From Posidoniimonas corsicana (lineage in GTDB: Bacteria; Planctomycetota; Planctomycetia; Pirellulales; Lacipirellulaceae): DNA of 64,000 nt. Location: positions 372,001-436,000 of the forward strand of contig NZ_SIHJ01000003.1 of the NCBI RefSeq assembly GCF_007859765.1, in the 5' to 3' direction. The number at the start of each line of letters is the position of its first letter. The stretch's first letter is position 1. Shown here in pieces: positions 17,876 to 27,397 of the stretch. Made by a program: the position numbers and the translations under genes. Under the pieces are notes generated by a model, which was not told where the DNA came from, ran no database searches, and saw only the letters and a program-made list of their open reading frames with translations.

Positions 17876-18654
17876 CCCCCACCAGAGCCGAAAAAACCCA
17901 ACCGGCGCCGGAGATCGTCCAGGCGCTCACCCGGCTGGCGCCCATCGACCTCAGCGAGATGGACAGCGTGAGCCTGATGAACCGCGTCGACACGAAGTTC
18001 GTCATGGCGGAGTCGACGCTGCTCGACCTGCTGGACGACGCGGCCGACGACTACCGCGTGCTGGAGGTCGGCGGCGAACGGCTCACCCGCTACTCCACGC
18101 TGTACTTCGACACGCCCGCCCTCAACTGCTACTTCGACCACCACAACGGCAAGTCGATCCGCCGCAAGTTCCGCATGCGGGCGTACGGCTCGTCGGGCGC
18201 CTCGTTCTTCGAAGTTAAGCAGCGGACCAACAAGGGCCGCACCGACAAGCGGCGGATCCCCATCAACGCGATCACCAGCCGCCTGGAAGGCGAGTCGGCC
18301 GCGCTGGCCGAGGCGATCGCCGGCGCCGACCTCGGCCTCGAGGCCCGCATCTGGACCGAGTTCTCCCGGATTACGCTGGTTGGCCGCCACGCGCCGGAGC
18401 GGGTCACGCTGGACGTCGACCTGCAGTTCCGCGTGGGCGACCGCCGGGTCGGCCTGCCGGGTCTGGTCATCGCCGAGGTGAAGCAGGAGCGCGACTCGCG
18501 CGACTCGGTGGTGCGGCGCCGTCTCCGCGAGGCCGGCGTGCGGCCGCTGCGCGTGAGCAAGTACTGCCTGGGCAGCATCCTGCTGGACCCGGCGCTCAAA
18601 CGCAACCGCTTCAAGCCGAAGCTGCTCGCTATCCAAGCCTACTCTCCCTGCTGA
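17872..18654 (+). CDS. VTC-domain polyphosphate polymerase-like protein
   Basis: 260 residues. The VTC tunnel fold is visible: NRVDTKFVMAESTL, TRYSTLYFDTPAL, RRKFRMRAYGSSGASFFEVKQRTNKGRT with alternating basic residues and the ExK elements, RVTLDVDLQFRV, and LVIAEVKQERDS. In yeast Vtc4 this domain makes polyphosphate from ATP. The start overlaps the pseudopilin stop; DUF4956 follows after 13 bp. The VTC plus DUF4956 pairing recurs in bacteria; the pseudopilin link is unusual. Confidence 0.85.
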   Translation: MTPTRAEKTQPAPEIVQALTRLAPIDLSEMDSVSLMNRVDTKFVMAESTLLDLLDDAADDYRVLEVGGERLTRYSTLYFDTPALNCYFDHHNGKSIRRKFRMRAYGSSGASFFEVKQRTNKGRTDKRRIPINAITSRLEGESAALAEAIAGADLGLEARIWTEFSRITLVGRHAPERVTLDVDLQFRVGDRRVGLPGLVIAEVKQERDSRDSVVRRRLREAGVRPLRVSKYCLGSILLDPALKRNRFKPKLLAIQAYSPC

Positions 18655-18667
18655 AAGCCTCCCCCGA

Positions 18668-19330
18668 ATGCCGTCCGAGTTACTTGGCTACCCCCTCTAC
18701 GATGACGACCTCATAAAGTTGTCGGTTCGGTTCGCTGCGAACCTCATCGTTCTCGTGCTGATCGTGCACTTCGTGTACAGCAAGCAGTCGCGCAGCAAGG
18801 ACTACCTGTTCACGTTCTACATGCTGAACATCGTGGTCTTCTTCATCTGCTTCACGCTCAAGAAGCTGGAGCTGGAGCTCGGCATGGCGTTGGGCCTGTT
18901 CGCCATCTTCGGCGTGCTCCGCTACCGGACCGACGCGATACCGGTGCGCGAGATGTCGTACCTGTTCATTGTGATCGGCCTGGCCGTGATCAACTCGCTG
19001 GCCAACAGCAAGGTCAGCCTGGCGGAGGTGGGGTTCGTGAACCTGGCCATCGTCTGCCTGCCCGCGCTGTTCGAGTCGCTGCCCAACCTGCGGCAGGAGT
19101 CCCGCGAGGAGATCCTGTACGAGAGGATCGACCTCATCCGGCCCGAGAACCACGACCAGCTCATCGACGACCTGCAGAAGCGGACCGGCCTGAACCTCTC
19201 ACGGATCGAGCTGGGCAGGATCAACCTGCTGCAGGACACGGTCGCGATTACCGTGTACTACTACCCGCACGATCAGGACCGCGAGCCGAACCACGACGTC
19301 GAGATCAACCGCCGCCTGCGTCGGAAGTAG
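18668..19330 (+). CDS. DUF4956 membrane protein
   Basis: 220 residues. Four hydrophobic segments occur at ~20-40, ~48-68, ~72-85 and ~95-135, followed by a cytoplasmic domain with RIDLIRPENHDQLIDDLQKRTGL. The signature AIFGVLRYRTDAIPVREMSYLF of DUF4956 is present. It is 13 bp downstream of the VTC gene. The family is often next to VTC proteins and may be their membrane partner, by analogy to eukaryotic Vtc membrane subunits; this is inference. Confidence 0.85.
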   Translation: MPSELLGYPLYDDDLIKLSVRFAANLIVLVLIVHFVYSKQSRSKDYLFTFYMLNIVVFFICFTLKKLELELGMALGLFAIFGVLRYRTDAIPVREMSYLFIVIGLAVINSLANSKVSLAEVGFVNLAIVCLPALFESLPNLRQESREEILYERIDLIRPENHDQLIDDLQKRTGLNLSRIELGRINLLQDTVAITVYYYPHDQDREPNHDVEINRRLRRK

Positions 19331-19434
19331 CCCCCCTCTTGGGCTGCCCTCCCTCCGCGGCCCCGCCTATTGCCGCCCGGCGCCCGGGCTATAATCAGGG
19401 TCCGACCAGCCGACCCTCCCCAGCCCGGTGCGCG

Positions 19435-19914
19435 ATGGATTTCCGACAACGACTTCAGAAGGCCGCCAGCCGCGGCGCGCGCTCGCGCGCCGAACGTGAA
19501 TTCGAAGAGGCCGCCGAGGCGATCAGCGAGGAGGAGTGCCGCCGGCTGCACTCGCGTCTGCGGCTGGCGCTGACCGAGCACATCGAGAAGTGCCTGGCGC
19601 AGCTGGCCGACAACTTCCCCGGCTTCAAGCCCGAGACCATCGTCGACGAGCGGGGCTGGGGCGCGGCGGTTTCGCGGGACGACGTGTCGATGTCGGGCGG
19701 CCGGCGGAATAACCTGTTCAGCCGCCTGCAGGTGGTGGTCGGCCCGTACAACGAGTACAAGGTGCTGGACGTGTCGGCCAAGGGCGCGGTGCACAACAAA
19801 GAGACCTTCGTTCGCAACCACCACCAGCCGCTGGCCGACGTCGACGAGGACCACTTCCGCGAGCTGATCGAGATGTGGATCCTGGACTACGCCGAGATGT
19901 ACGCCGCGCGGTAG
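19435..19914 (+). CDS. Uncharacterised small cytoplasmic protein
   Basis: 159 residues from ATG at 19435. The N-terminal third is charged and helical (RAEREFEEAAEAISEEE), then a mixed domain with GFKPETIVDERGWG, a Tyr-rich strand (VVGPYNEYKVLDV) and ends LDYAEMYAA. No family recognised. It lies 104 bp after DUF4956 and is convergent with the GH2 gene (4 bp gap), so the two gene ends nearly touch. Confidence 0.65.
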   Translation: MDFRQRLQKAASRGARSRAEREFEEAAEAISEEECRRLHSRLRLALTEHIEKCLAQLADNFPGFKPETIVDERGWGAAVSRDDVSMSGGRRNNLFSRLQVVVGPYNEYKVLDVSAKGAVHNKETFVRNHHQPLADVDEDHFRELIEMWILDYAEMYAAR

Positions 19915-19918
19915 CGGG

Positions 19919-22795
19919 CTACTCGTCTACATCGCCGCACTCCACCGCCAGCCGCGCCGGCCGCAGGCCGTCAGCCTCAGCGGTGAGCGTGATCGGACCC
20001 GCGCCGCCGGTCGGGCGGAGGATCGCCAGGCAGCGGCCGTGCCGCGTCCGGCAGGCGGGCGCCTGGAAGCTGGCCGGCTGGTTGGGCGAGCCGTTCGCCT
20101 GGCCCGCCAGCTCGCCGACGCCGCCCACGCTGAACCGCACCTCGGCCTCGGCGGTTGGCACGCGGGCGCCGCTGGCGTCGACTACTTCCACTGTGATGTA
20201 CGACAGGTCGTTCCGGTTGGCGTTGATCGCCCCGCGGTCGGCCGTCAGCCGCAGCGCGGCGGGCGGCCCGGCGGTGCGGAGCGAGTTCTCCGCGACCACC
20301 CTGCCGTCCACCAGCCCCACAGCCTTCAGCTCGCCTGGCTCGTAGGGCACGTTGAAGCGGGCGGTGAGTTTGGTGGCGGGCGAGACCGGCTGCTCGCCGA
20401 TCACGCGGCCGTTGAGCTCCAGCCGGACGCGGTCGCACCGCGAGTAGACCGCCGCCTGCAGCGGTTGGCCCTCGTGCCCGTCCCAGTTCCAGCTCTTCAG
20501 CTCGTCGGGCCAACCCCACCAGCTGAGCGACTCGACCGCGTCGGGCGGCATGGGCGTGTGCACTAGGAGCTCGATCGGGCTGCGGCGCCACACCACGTCG
20601 CGGTAGAACGACTGCGGCTTCTTGAACCCGCACAGGTCGAGGTCGCCGCACCAGGCGTTGATCCACGGCCACGACAGGAACCACGGGCCGGGGTCGGGGC
20701 CCAGGCTGGTGTGGGCGATGCCGGCCTCGCCCAGGTAGTCGAGCGCCGTCCACACGAAGTCGCCGATCACGTAGGGGCGCTCCTCAACCAGCGTCCAGTA
20801 GGCCAGCGCGTCCTTGGGGAGCGACTCCGACCCGTACATCACGCGGTCCGGGCGCCGGGCGTGGTCGGGCTCGTACATCTGCGGCAGGTAGTTGTAGCCG
20901 GCCACGTCCAGGTGGGGGAAAGCGGGGTCGGAGAGCTCGCCCCAGTTCTCCATCACGGGCCCCCAGTCGGTGCAGATGGCGGCGGTCACGGGGCGGGTGT
21001 CGTCGTGGCGGAGGACCTCGTCCCGCAGCCGTTGGCCGGTGTCGCCGGCGCGGAACTGCTCGGGGATCTCGTTGCCGATCGACCACATAATGACCGACGG
21101 GTGGTTGCGGTCGCGGCGGACCATCGCGGCGATGTCGTGGGCGTGCCAGTCGTCGAAGAACCGGTGGTAGTCCTGCTGGTTGTTCTCCTTCGACTCGTTC
21201 CACTGGTCGAACGCCTCGACGATCATCAGCACGCCGAGGCGGTCGCAGGCGGCGATCATCGCGGGCGAGGGCGGGTTGTGGGACGAGCGGATCGCGTTGA
21301 AGCCATTCGCCTTGAGCAGCTCGACGCGGCGCTCCTCGGCGCGGTCGATCGCGGCGGCGCCCAGCGGGCCGTTGTCGTGGTGGATGCACCCGCCCTTGAG
21401 CAGCACCGGCCGCCCGTTGAGCCGGAAACCGCGCTGGGCGTCGACCTCGATCTTGCGGACGCCGAACGGCGCCCGCACGCTGTCGACCAGCCGGCCGTCG
21501 ACCAGCACCTGGACGTCGGCCGAGTAGAGCGTGGGCGATTCCAGCGACCAGAGCTCGGGCTGCGCAGCGTCGATGGTCTGCTGAATCAGTTCTGTCGTGC
21601 CGGCGGCGATGTTGAGCTCTTGTTCGGACACGCCAACGGAGGCGCCAGCGGCGTCGCGGACAGTAACGCGGACGGTCGCCACGGAAGGGGCGTCGGCAGC
21701 GTTGCGGACCTCGGTCGAAACCCGGACCGACGCGCTCTCGGCAGAGACCTCGGGCGTCGTGACGAACACGCCCCAGGTCGGAATGTGTACTTCGCCGGTC
21801 GTGGTCAGCCAGACGTGCCGGTAGATGCCCGACCCGGAGTACCAGCGGCTGTTGCGGCCCTCGTTGCGGACGCGGACGGCCAGCACGTTCTCCTCACCCG
21901 GCGGGCGGAGGTGCGGCGTGAGGTCGAAGTGGAAGCCGGTGTAGCCGTGGGGGTGCTCGCCCAGCCGGCGGCCGTTCAGCCACACCTCGGCGTTCATGTA
22001 GACGCCGTCGAAGCGGATGGTCGTCTGCCGCCCGGCCTCCGGTGATTCGAACGCCTTGCGGTACCAGCCGATCCCGCCAACCGTGTACGCGGTGAAGTGG
22101 CGGTTCTGGGCCTCGGCCGGGTCGAACGGCCCAACCCGCTGGCTCTTGGCGCCCGCCTGGTAGATGCCGCCGTTGTTCTCGCCGTCAAACACGCGGACCG
22201 CCACCAGGTCCGAGCCGTCGCCGCGCACCAGCCCGGCCGGCGCGCGGTAGCGGCGGTCGACATCCCACGCGCTGCGGTAGTCGGGCGGGAACGACCCCGA
22301 GCCGCCGATCCGCTGGCCGTTGAGCCAGACCTCGTCGGCGTCATCGATGCGGCCCAGCAGCAAGTCGATCTCCTCGCCGGCGAACTCGGCGGGGATCTCC
22401 AGCCGCCGCCGGTACCAGCCGTAGGCGTTGTTTTCGCTGTAGCCGGAGTGGCGCTCCCAGTTGTCCGGCAGGGTGACGTGGCGCCAATCGGCATCGTCGG
22501 TGCTAGGGTCGCTCCAGGAGGGGGCATCGCCGCGGTGGAATCGCCACTCGCCGGTAACCGCGTCGACTTCCGGCGCAGCATCGGGCCGTGGCGGCAGGTC
22601 CTCGATGCTCCAGTCGTGCGGCAGGTCGAGCGTCCGCCACCGCGAGTCGTCGAAGCCGGGTAGCTCGGCGCCGGCCGCGTCGCCGCGGTGGAAACGCCAG
22701 CCGCTGTCGAACAGCTGGTCGCGCGTGTCGGCGGCGTTCAGCGGGCCGGCCGTTTGAGTGAAGACGCAGAGGGCTAAACAGAGCAGGAGACGCAT
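19919..22795 (-). CDS. Glycoside hydrolase family 2 (beta-galactosidase-like) with nested extra jelly roll
   Basis: 958 residues from ATG at 22795. Signal peptide through ~23. A GH2 sugar-binding domain is split by a second related jelly roll (~75-240). Next come the immunoglobulin-like domain (~340-440), then the TIM barrel with GGCIHHDNGPLG, RSSHNPPSP, WSIGNEIPE (acid/base Glu576) and VMYGSESLP (nucleophile Glu657). DUF4982-like and further beta domains close the protein. It probably releases beta-linked sugars outside the cell membrane. It lies upstream of no partner but sits beside an M56 receptor. Confidence 0.9.
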   Translation of the reverse strand: MRLLLCLALCVFTQTAGPLNAADTRDQLFDSGWRFHRGDAAGAELPGFDDSRWRTLDLPHDWSIEDLPPRPDAAPEVDAVTGEWRFHRGDAPSWSDPSTDDADWRHVTLPDNWERHSGYSENNAYGWYRRRLEIPAEFAGEEIDLLLGRIDDADEVWLNGQRIGGSGSFPPDYRSAWDVDRRYRAPAGLVRGDGSDLVAVRVFDGENNGGIYQAGAKSQRVGPFDPAEAQNRHFTAYTVGGIGWYRKAFESPEAGRQTTIRFDGVYMNAEVWLNGRRLGEHPHGYTGFHFDLTPHLRPPGEENVLAVRVRNEGRNSRWYSGSGIYRHVWLTTTGEVHIPTWGVFVTTPEVSAESASVRVSTEVRNAADAPSVATVRVTVRDAAGASVGVSEQELNIAAGTTELIQQTIDAAQPELWSLESPTLYSADVQVLVDGRLVDSVRAPFGVRKIEVDAQRGFRLNGRPVLLKGGCIHHDNGPLGAAAIDRAEERRVELLKANGFNAIRSSHNPPSPAMIAACDRLGVLMIVEAFDQWNESKENNQQDYHRFFDDWHAHDIAAMVRRDRNHPSVIMWSIGNEIPEQFRAGDTGQRLRDEVLRHDDTRPVTAAICTDWGPVMENWGELSDPAFPHLDVAGYNYLPQMYEPDHARRPDRVMYGSESLPKDALAYWTLVEERPYVIGDFVWTALDYLGEAGIAHTSLGPDPGPWFLSWPWINAWCGDLDLCGFKKPQSFYRDVVWRRSPIELLVHTPMPPDAVESLSWWGWPDELKSWNWDGHEGQPLQAAVYSRCDRVRLELNGRVIGEQPVSPATKLTARFNVPYEPGELKAVGLVDGRVVAENSLRTAGPPAALRLTADRGAINANRNDLSYITVEVVDASGARVPTAEAEVRFSVGGVGELAGQANGSPNQPASFQAPACRTRHGRCLAILRPTGGAGPITLTAEADGLRPARLAVECGDVDE

Positions 22796-22903
22796 CGAGA
22801 CTACCCACGGGCGCAAGACAAGGAACCGATAACTCGACCTTGTAGTCTAGCCGCCCGCGGGTGGGGCGTCACGAATGGGATTCCCGCCAGCGGGCGGGGT
22901 GCG

Positions 22904-25900
22904 CTAGAGCTCGCCGTCCAGCAGCGTGGCGATGGCCTCCCAGTGGTTGGCGGAGCCAACCAGCTTTCCGTCGGGGCCGATGAGGTAGTACGCCGGCGCC
23001 GTGCTGATTGCCAGCTGCCGCATCAGCTCGGAGTCCGTGCCCAGGTAGTTCTGGGCCCAGGCGAGGCCCTGCGCGGCGGCCACCGCGCGGGCGGCGTCGG
23101 CGTCCTCGTCGATGTTGAGCCCGACGACCGTCAGTGGTTTTCCCTCGTGCTGCTCCACGGCCGCCTTGAGCGACGGCATCGACTGGATGCACGGGGCGCA
23201 CCACGTGGCCCACGCGTGCAGCAGCACGTGCCGCCCCTGGAGGTCGTCGATCAGGCGGACGCGCCCGCCGGCGTCGGTGATCTCGAACGCCCGCATGTCC
23301 GACCCGACGCGGGGGCCGATGCGGCAGTGGACGTCGATGTCGCCCAGGTCGAGGTCGCCGTCGGCGGCGACCGTCACCGGCACGACCTTCTCGCCGATGG
23401 TCTCAACCAGGCAGCCGGCCGGCTCCTCGTAGAGCTGGAGGACCAGGTCGTACTCGCCGGGCGGGACGCCGTGGACCCGCAGGCCGCCGTCGTCGGCCAG
23501 CTTCACGAAGTAGTTGTGCCGCGTCGCGACCCACGATTGGAAGTCCGGCTGCCCGAGCCACTCCGACTGCAGCGGCCCGGTCGGGTCGAAGCTGAGCGGC
23601 GCCTCCTCAGGCGGGTAGGGCAGGCCCTGGTCGCGGCTTACCAAGTAGTTCAGTGACCACTGCTTGCTGAGTTGGTCGTTGCTGCGGCCGGTCGCCACGA
23701 CCCGCCCGGTGACGGTCGCGCCGTCGCCGTTGAGCTGCACCTCGCGGTGCTCGCCGGGGGCGAGCTCCAGCGGGACCGACTCGCTGGAGCTGAGCGGCGA
23801 GTCCCGCCACGGCCCGAGCGACGCCCTCAGCCCGCCGCTTACCGGCGGCAGGCGGTCGAAGCGGAACCGCCCCAGGGTGTCGGTGCGGGCGCTGTACGAG
23901 TCTTGGAACCGCGGCTCCAGCAGCCCCCGCTGCCCAAGCGGTGAGAAGTAGACCCACTGATCCGCCACGGGGCGGCCGTCCTGCAGCAGCACGCCGCTGA
24001 CCCACGCCCACGGCGCGAGGCGGAGGTCGCCGATGGCGGTCTCGTCGGGCGCCAGGGTACGCTCGGCGAACCCCTTCTCGTGGTAGGCGCGGACCAGGGT
24101 CGGCTCGCTGGTCGCGGGCAGGCTGAAGCGGCCGCCGGCCTCGGTCGGGACCGGCCGCGACCCGTACGACTCGGGCTCGCCGTTGGACGTGCTGGGGACC
24201 ATCGTGGGCGAGGCTTCCAGCACAACGGCGTCGACCACCGGGCGGCCCGCGGAATCGAGCACCCGGCCTTCTCGCGCCGGCGCCGGCGTCAGGCGGACGT
24301 CGAGCGTCGCGCGGCCGTCGCGGGGGCCGAACGACTCCTCGCTGATCAATGAGCGGTAGCCGGGCGCCTCGAACCTCACGCGATAGTCGTCGTTGGGGTC
24401 GGCGCTGCCGGTTAGCGGCAGCTCGTAGCGGCCGTCGCGGCCCAGCTTCGCGTCCTCGCTCCGCGTGTGGTAGAAGTCCGGGCGGAAGACGATCACCGGC
24501 ATCGCCTGGAAGTTCTCGATCGGTTTGCCTGTTTCGGCGTCGGTCACCTCGCCGACCACAACACGGCGGGGGGCGAGGGTCACCACGTGCGGCTCGCTCT
24601 TGGCGATCAGCGTCAGCTCCTGACCGGCGTGCCCCTTGGCGCTGATCCGGTAGCCCACGGCGTCCTTCGGCGCCCAGTCCCACGCGTAGACGCCGTTCTC
24701 GTCGGCGTGGCGGGGCACGCCCGACAGCGGCACGTTGGGGTGCTTCTCGTTGTAGATCGCCTCGGTCCCGCGCCACTCGCCGATGCCGACGTAGGCCTTG
24801 GGCACCGGCTCGCCCTGCGTGTTGACGATGTGGATCCGGATCGGGTGGCCCGCCGCCAGCTGCAGGTCCAGGTCGCCCATGCCGTGCTCGACGGTCACCA
24901 TCTTCCGCTGGGGCGCGAAGCCGGGCGCCAGCACGGTGATGGGGTACTCGCCCGGCGTCAGGCGTTCGGTCTGGTAGCGGCCATCGGCGCCGATGGCAGT
25001 CTCGTTCACGCCGGTCGCCCAGTAGGGTCGGTCGTGCCAGACTACGAGCCCTTCGCTGACCGGCGAGCCGTCCGGCCCCGTCACCACGCCCGTCACCGCC
25101 ACGCCGCTGGCGAGCACGAGCTTGGCGTCGCCGCGGCGGAGGTCCTGCGTGGTGACGCCCTGCTCACGCTGCAGGCCGCCCCACTCGGCGTCGCCGGCGT
25201 AGTCGGGGTGGGTGACCAGCAGGCGGAACTCGTAGTCGTCCCGGCCGTTGCTGCGGGGCGGCGGGGCGTTGGTGATTGACCACGCGCCGTCGGCGTCTGT
25301 CCGTGGGGGCGCGCTGTTGAAGTCGGAGTCGGTAAGCCAGGTGCTGATCATGGGCTTGGCGCCGCGGCCCCAGGCGGGCTCGTCGACCTCCACTCGCACC
25401 TGGACCAGGGCGCCCTCAATCGGCTGCCCCGCTTCGTCCACCACGCGGCCGCCGAGCGTCACCCCCTTCTGCAGGCGGAACTCGTACTCGTCGGGTATCA
25501 GGCGACCCTCCTCGTGGGTCCCCTCCGAGAAGTTCATGAACTGCGGCACGTAGCCCTCCTTCGAGGGCCACAGCCGCAGGATGTTGAGTCGGTGGGGGAT
25601 CGCGATCCTGGCCCGGGCCTGCTCGTCAGCAGCGTTGCTGCGGCTCGGGAAGTCGGGCTCGCCTTGCATCTCCCAGATGGCGGAGTAGACCCGCGCGCCC
25701 GGCAGGGGCTGGCCGTCCTCGTTGAGCACGCGCACCACCATGGTGCGGTGGTCGACTGCGGGCGGAGCGTCATCGGCGGCCTGAGTCGGTTCGGTCGGGG
25801 CGGTGGCGGCCGGCGGATCGGACTCGGGTTCGTTCGCCGTGGCGTCGCGGGTGGTGAGCTGGCAGGTGGCGACTACGGCCGCGCCGATGGCCGCCGCCGC

Positions 25901-26950
25901 CGCCAACGCCCTTGCCGCCCGCGCTGTTAGCGCCGCGCGGCTGCGGCCGGAGCTGAGTATGGCGGCGATGCGGCCCTCGACCTGCGGCGAGGCCGCCATC
26001 GCGACCGCGCCGGCGGTCGGCCGGCAGCGGTAGCCGCGGGCGATCTCCAGCAGGGTCTGCGCGTAGTCGGGCGCCGCGCCGCCGTGCGTGACCACGGCGT
26101 CGTCGCAGGCGATCTCGCGGAGCCGCTTCATCCGCCGGGCGGCCCACCACGCCAGCGGGTTGAACCAGTAGACGGCGCACGCCGCCGTGGCCATCAACTG
26201 GGTCAGCAGGTCGTGGCGGCGGACGTGGGCCAGCTCGTGCAGCAGCACCTGCCGCCGCCGCTCGGCCGGCCAGGTGGGCGCATCGGCCGGCAGCACCACC
26301 ACCGGGCGGGCGAGCCCCGTGACGATCGGTCCGGGCGCGGCGGTGTGCGTGGCGAGCGACACGGCGCGGCGGAGCCCAAGACGCTGGCAGAGATTGTCGC
26401 AGAGCTGGTTCCATTCGCCGTCGGCGAGCGGCGCCGCCCGGCTTGTCAGCCGGCGCACCATGGCGACCTGCGCCAGCAGCCGCAGCAGCACGATCAATAG
26501 CCCGAGGGTCCAGCCGGCCAGCAGCAGCGTGGAGAGCGACGGCCCCTGGAGTGCGGGCGCCGGCGCGATGGCTGCGGCCGGCGTTGGCTTGACGATCGGC
26601 TGTGGGCGCTCAAGGGCGGGTTGTGGCGCCGCGGGCGGGCGGGCGATTGTCCGCGTCCCCGGCGCAATTACGCCGCGGCGGGGCGTGTCTGCCGCCCTCG
26701 TCGGGACGGCCGACCGCGCGACGGCATTCGAAGCCCGCGCCGGCAGCACGGCCGCCTGCCAGCCCGGCGAGAGCCACCCCACCACGGGGACCGCCAGGCA
26801 GGCGGCCAGGCCGACCGTCCAGACCGCGTGCAGCAGCGCCGCCGAGCGGCGGCGGAGCGTGTACGCGACCGCGGCGGTCAGCGCCAGCAGCACGAGTGAC
26901 CGGCTCGCTAAGCCGAGGAGAAACTCACCGCCGTCGAAGGGCGTAGCCAT
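22904..26950 (-). CDS. M56 (BlaR1-like) membrane metalloprotease fused to carboxypeptidase-regulatory repeats and a TlpA-type thioredoxin domain
   Basis: 1348 residues. N-terminal membrane helices (~10-60 and ~140-165), the M56 zinc motif HELAHVRRHD at 238-247, ACDDAVV downstream, then a further membrane helix at ~355-375. A very long exported part follows, with several carboxypeptidase-D-regulatory-like beta domains (VLNEDGQPLPGARV, VVDEAGQPIEGALV, VLDSAGRPVVDAVV). The last ~130 residues form a TlpA/redoxin domain with WCAPC at 1250-1254 and a cis-Pro STAPAYYL. The gene starts 4 bp after the BlaI stop. In BlaR1, ligand binding outside activates the protease, which removes BlaI. Here the sensor is replaced by beta repeats and a redox domain. 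Confidence 0.85.
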   Translation of the reverse strand: MATPFDGGEFLLGLASRSLVLLALTAAVAYTLRRRSAALLHAVWTVGLAACLAVPVVGWLSPGWQAAVLPARASNAVARSAVPTRAADTPRRGVIAPGTRTIARPPAAPQPALERPQPIVKPTPAAAIAPAPALQGPSLSTLLLAGWTLGLLIVLLRLLAQVAMVRRLTSRAAPLADGEWNQLCDNLCQRLGLRRAVSLATHTAAPGPIVTGLARPVVVLPADAPTWPAERRRQVLLHELAHVRRHDLLTQLMATAACAVYWFNPLAWWAARRMKRLREIACDDAVVTHGGAAPDYAQTLLEIARGYRCRPTAGAVAMAASPQVEGRIAAILSSGRSRAALTARAARALAAAAAIGAAVVATCQLTTRDATANEPESDPPAATAPTEPTQAADDAPPAVDHRTMVVRVLNEDGQPLPGARVYSAIWEMQGEPDFPSRSNAADEQARARIAIPHRLNILRLWPSKEGYVPQFMNFSEGTHEEGRLIPDEYEFRLQKGVTLGGRVVDEAGQPIEGALVQVRVEVDEPAWGRGAKPMISTWLTDSDFNSAPPRTDADGAWSITNAPPPRSNGRDDYEFRLLVTHPDYAGDAEWGGLQREQGVTTQDLRRGDAKLVLASGVAVTGVVTGPDGSPVSEGLVVWHDRPYWATGVNETAIGADGRYQTERLTPGEYPITVLAPGFAPQRKMVTVEHGMGDLDLQLAAGHPIRIHIVNTQGEPVPKAYVGIGEWRGTEAIYNEKHPNVPLSGVPRHADENGVYAWDWAPKDAVGYRISAKGHAGQELTLIAKSEPHVVTLAPRRVVVGEVTDAETGKPIENFQAMPVIVFRPDFYHTRSEDAKLGRDGRYELPLTGSADPNDDYRVRFEAPGYRSLISEESFGPRDGRATLDVRLTPAPAREGRVLDSAGRPVVDAVVLEASPTMVPSTSNGEPESYGSRPVPTEAGGRFSLPATSEPTLVRAYHEKGFAERTLAPDETAIGDLRLAPWAWVSGVLLQDGRPVADQWVYFSPLGQRGLLEPRFQDSYSARTDTLGRFRFDRLPPVSGGLRASLGPWRDSPLSSSESVPLELAPGEHREVQLNGDGATVTGRVVATGRSNDQLSKQWSLNYLVSRDQGLPYPPEEAPLSFDPTGPLQSEWLGQPDFQSWVATRHNYFVKLADDGGLRVHGVPPGEYDLVLQLYEEPAGCLVETIGEKVVPVTVAADGDLDLGDIDVHCRIGPRVGSDMRAFEITDAGGRVRLIDDLQGRHVLLHAWATWCAPCIQSMPSLKAAVEQHEGKPLTVVGLNIDEDADAARAVAAAQGLAWAQNYLGTDSELMRQLAISTAPAYYLIGPDGKLVGSANHWEAIATLLDGEL

Positions 26951-26954
26951 GGCA

Positions 26955-27347
26955 TTAGTCTCCTGTGCGGGCGCGGCGGATTGCCTGTTCCAGCCGATCG
27001 ATGTCCTCGTCCGAGAGCCGCTTGGCGGAGTCGTCGATCAGGGCGGCCAGGGCGTCGCCGGTGGACTGCGGGAAGAACGCGTCGATCAGCCGCGAGAGCG
27101 CCGACAGTCCGGCCGCGCGGCGTGACTTGACCGGCTTGTACAGGTGGGTGACGCCGCTGCGGTCGCGGACCACGTGCCCCTTCCGCTCGAGCTGGCCCAG
27201 CATGGTGCGGACGGCGGAGTAGCTGGGCGGGTCGCTGAGCTGCTCACGGACCTCGGCCACCGAGGCCTTCTGCAGGCGGTAGACCACCTGCATGATCTGC
27301 TCTTCACGGGGCGCCAGCTCGCGGGCCACTTTCTTCTTGCGGGCCAT
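26955..27347 (-). CDS. blaI: BlaI/MecI/CopY-family repressor
   Basis: 130 residues. Winged-helix N-terminus: LAPREEQIMQVVYRLQKASVAEVREQL, then SYSAVRTMLGQLERKGHVVRD and HLYKPVKSR. The C-terminal half has dimer helices. Members bind a dyad operator upstream of their own operon and are cleaved on signal by the M56 partner. A candidate dyad is at 27398-27413. Its gene ends 4 bp before the M56 gene, so they form one operon. The regulated genes other than the operon itself are unknown. Confidence 0.9.
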   Translation of the reverse strand: MARKKKVARELAPREEQIMQVVYRLQKASVAEVREQLSDPPSYSAVRTMLGQLERKGHVVRDRSGVTHLYKPVKSRRAAGLSALSRLIDAFFPQSTGDALAALIDDSAKRLSDEDIDRLEQAIRRARTGD

Positions 27348-27397
27348 CTGGATCTTGCAGGGTAGGGAGGCGGGTCGGGTGTTAAAGCGTTAGCAGG

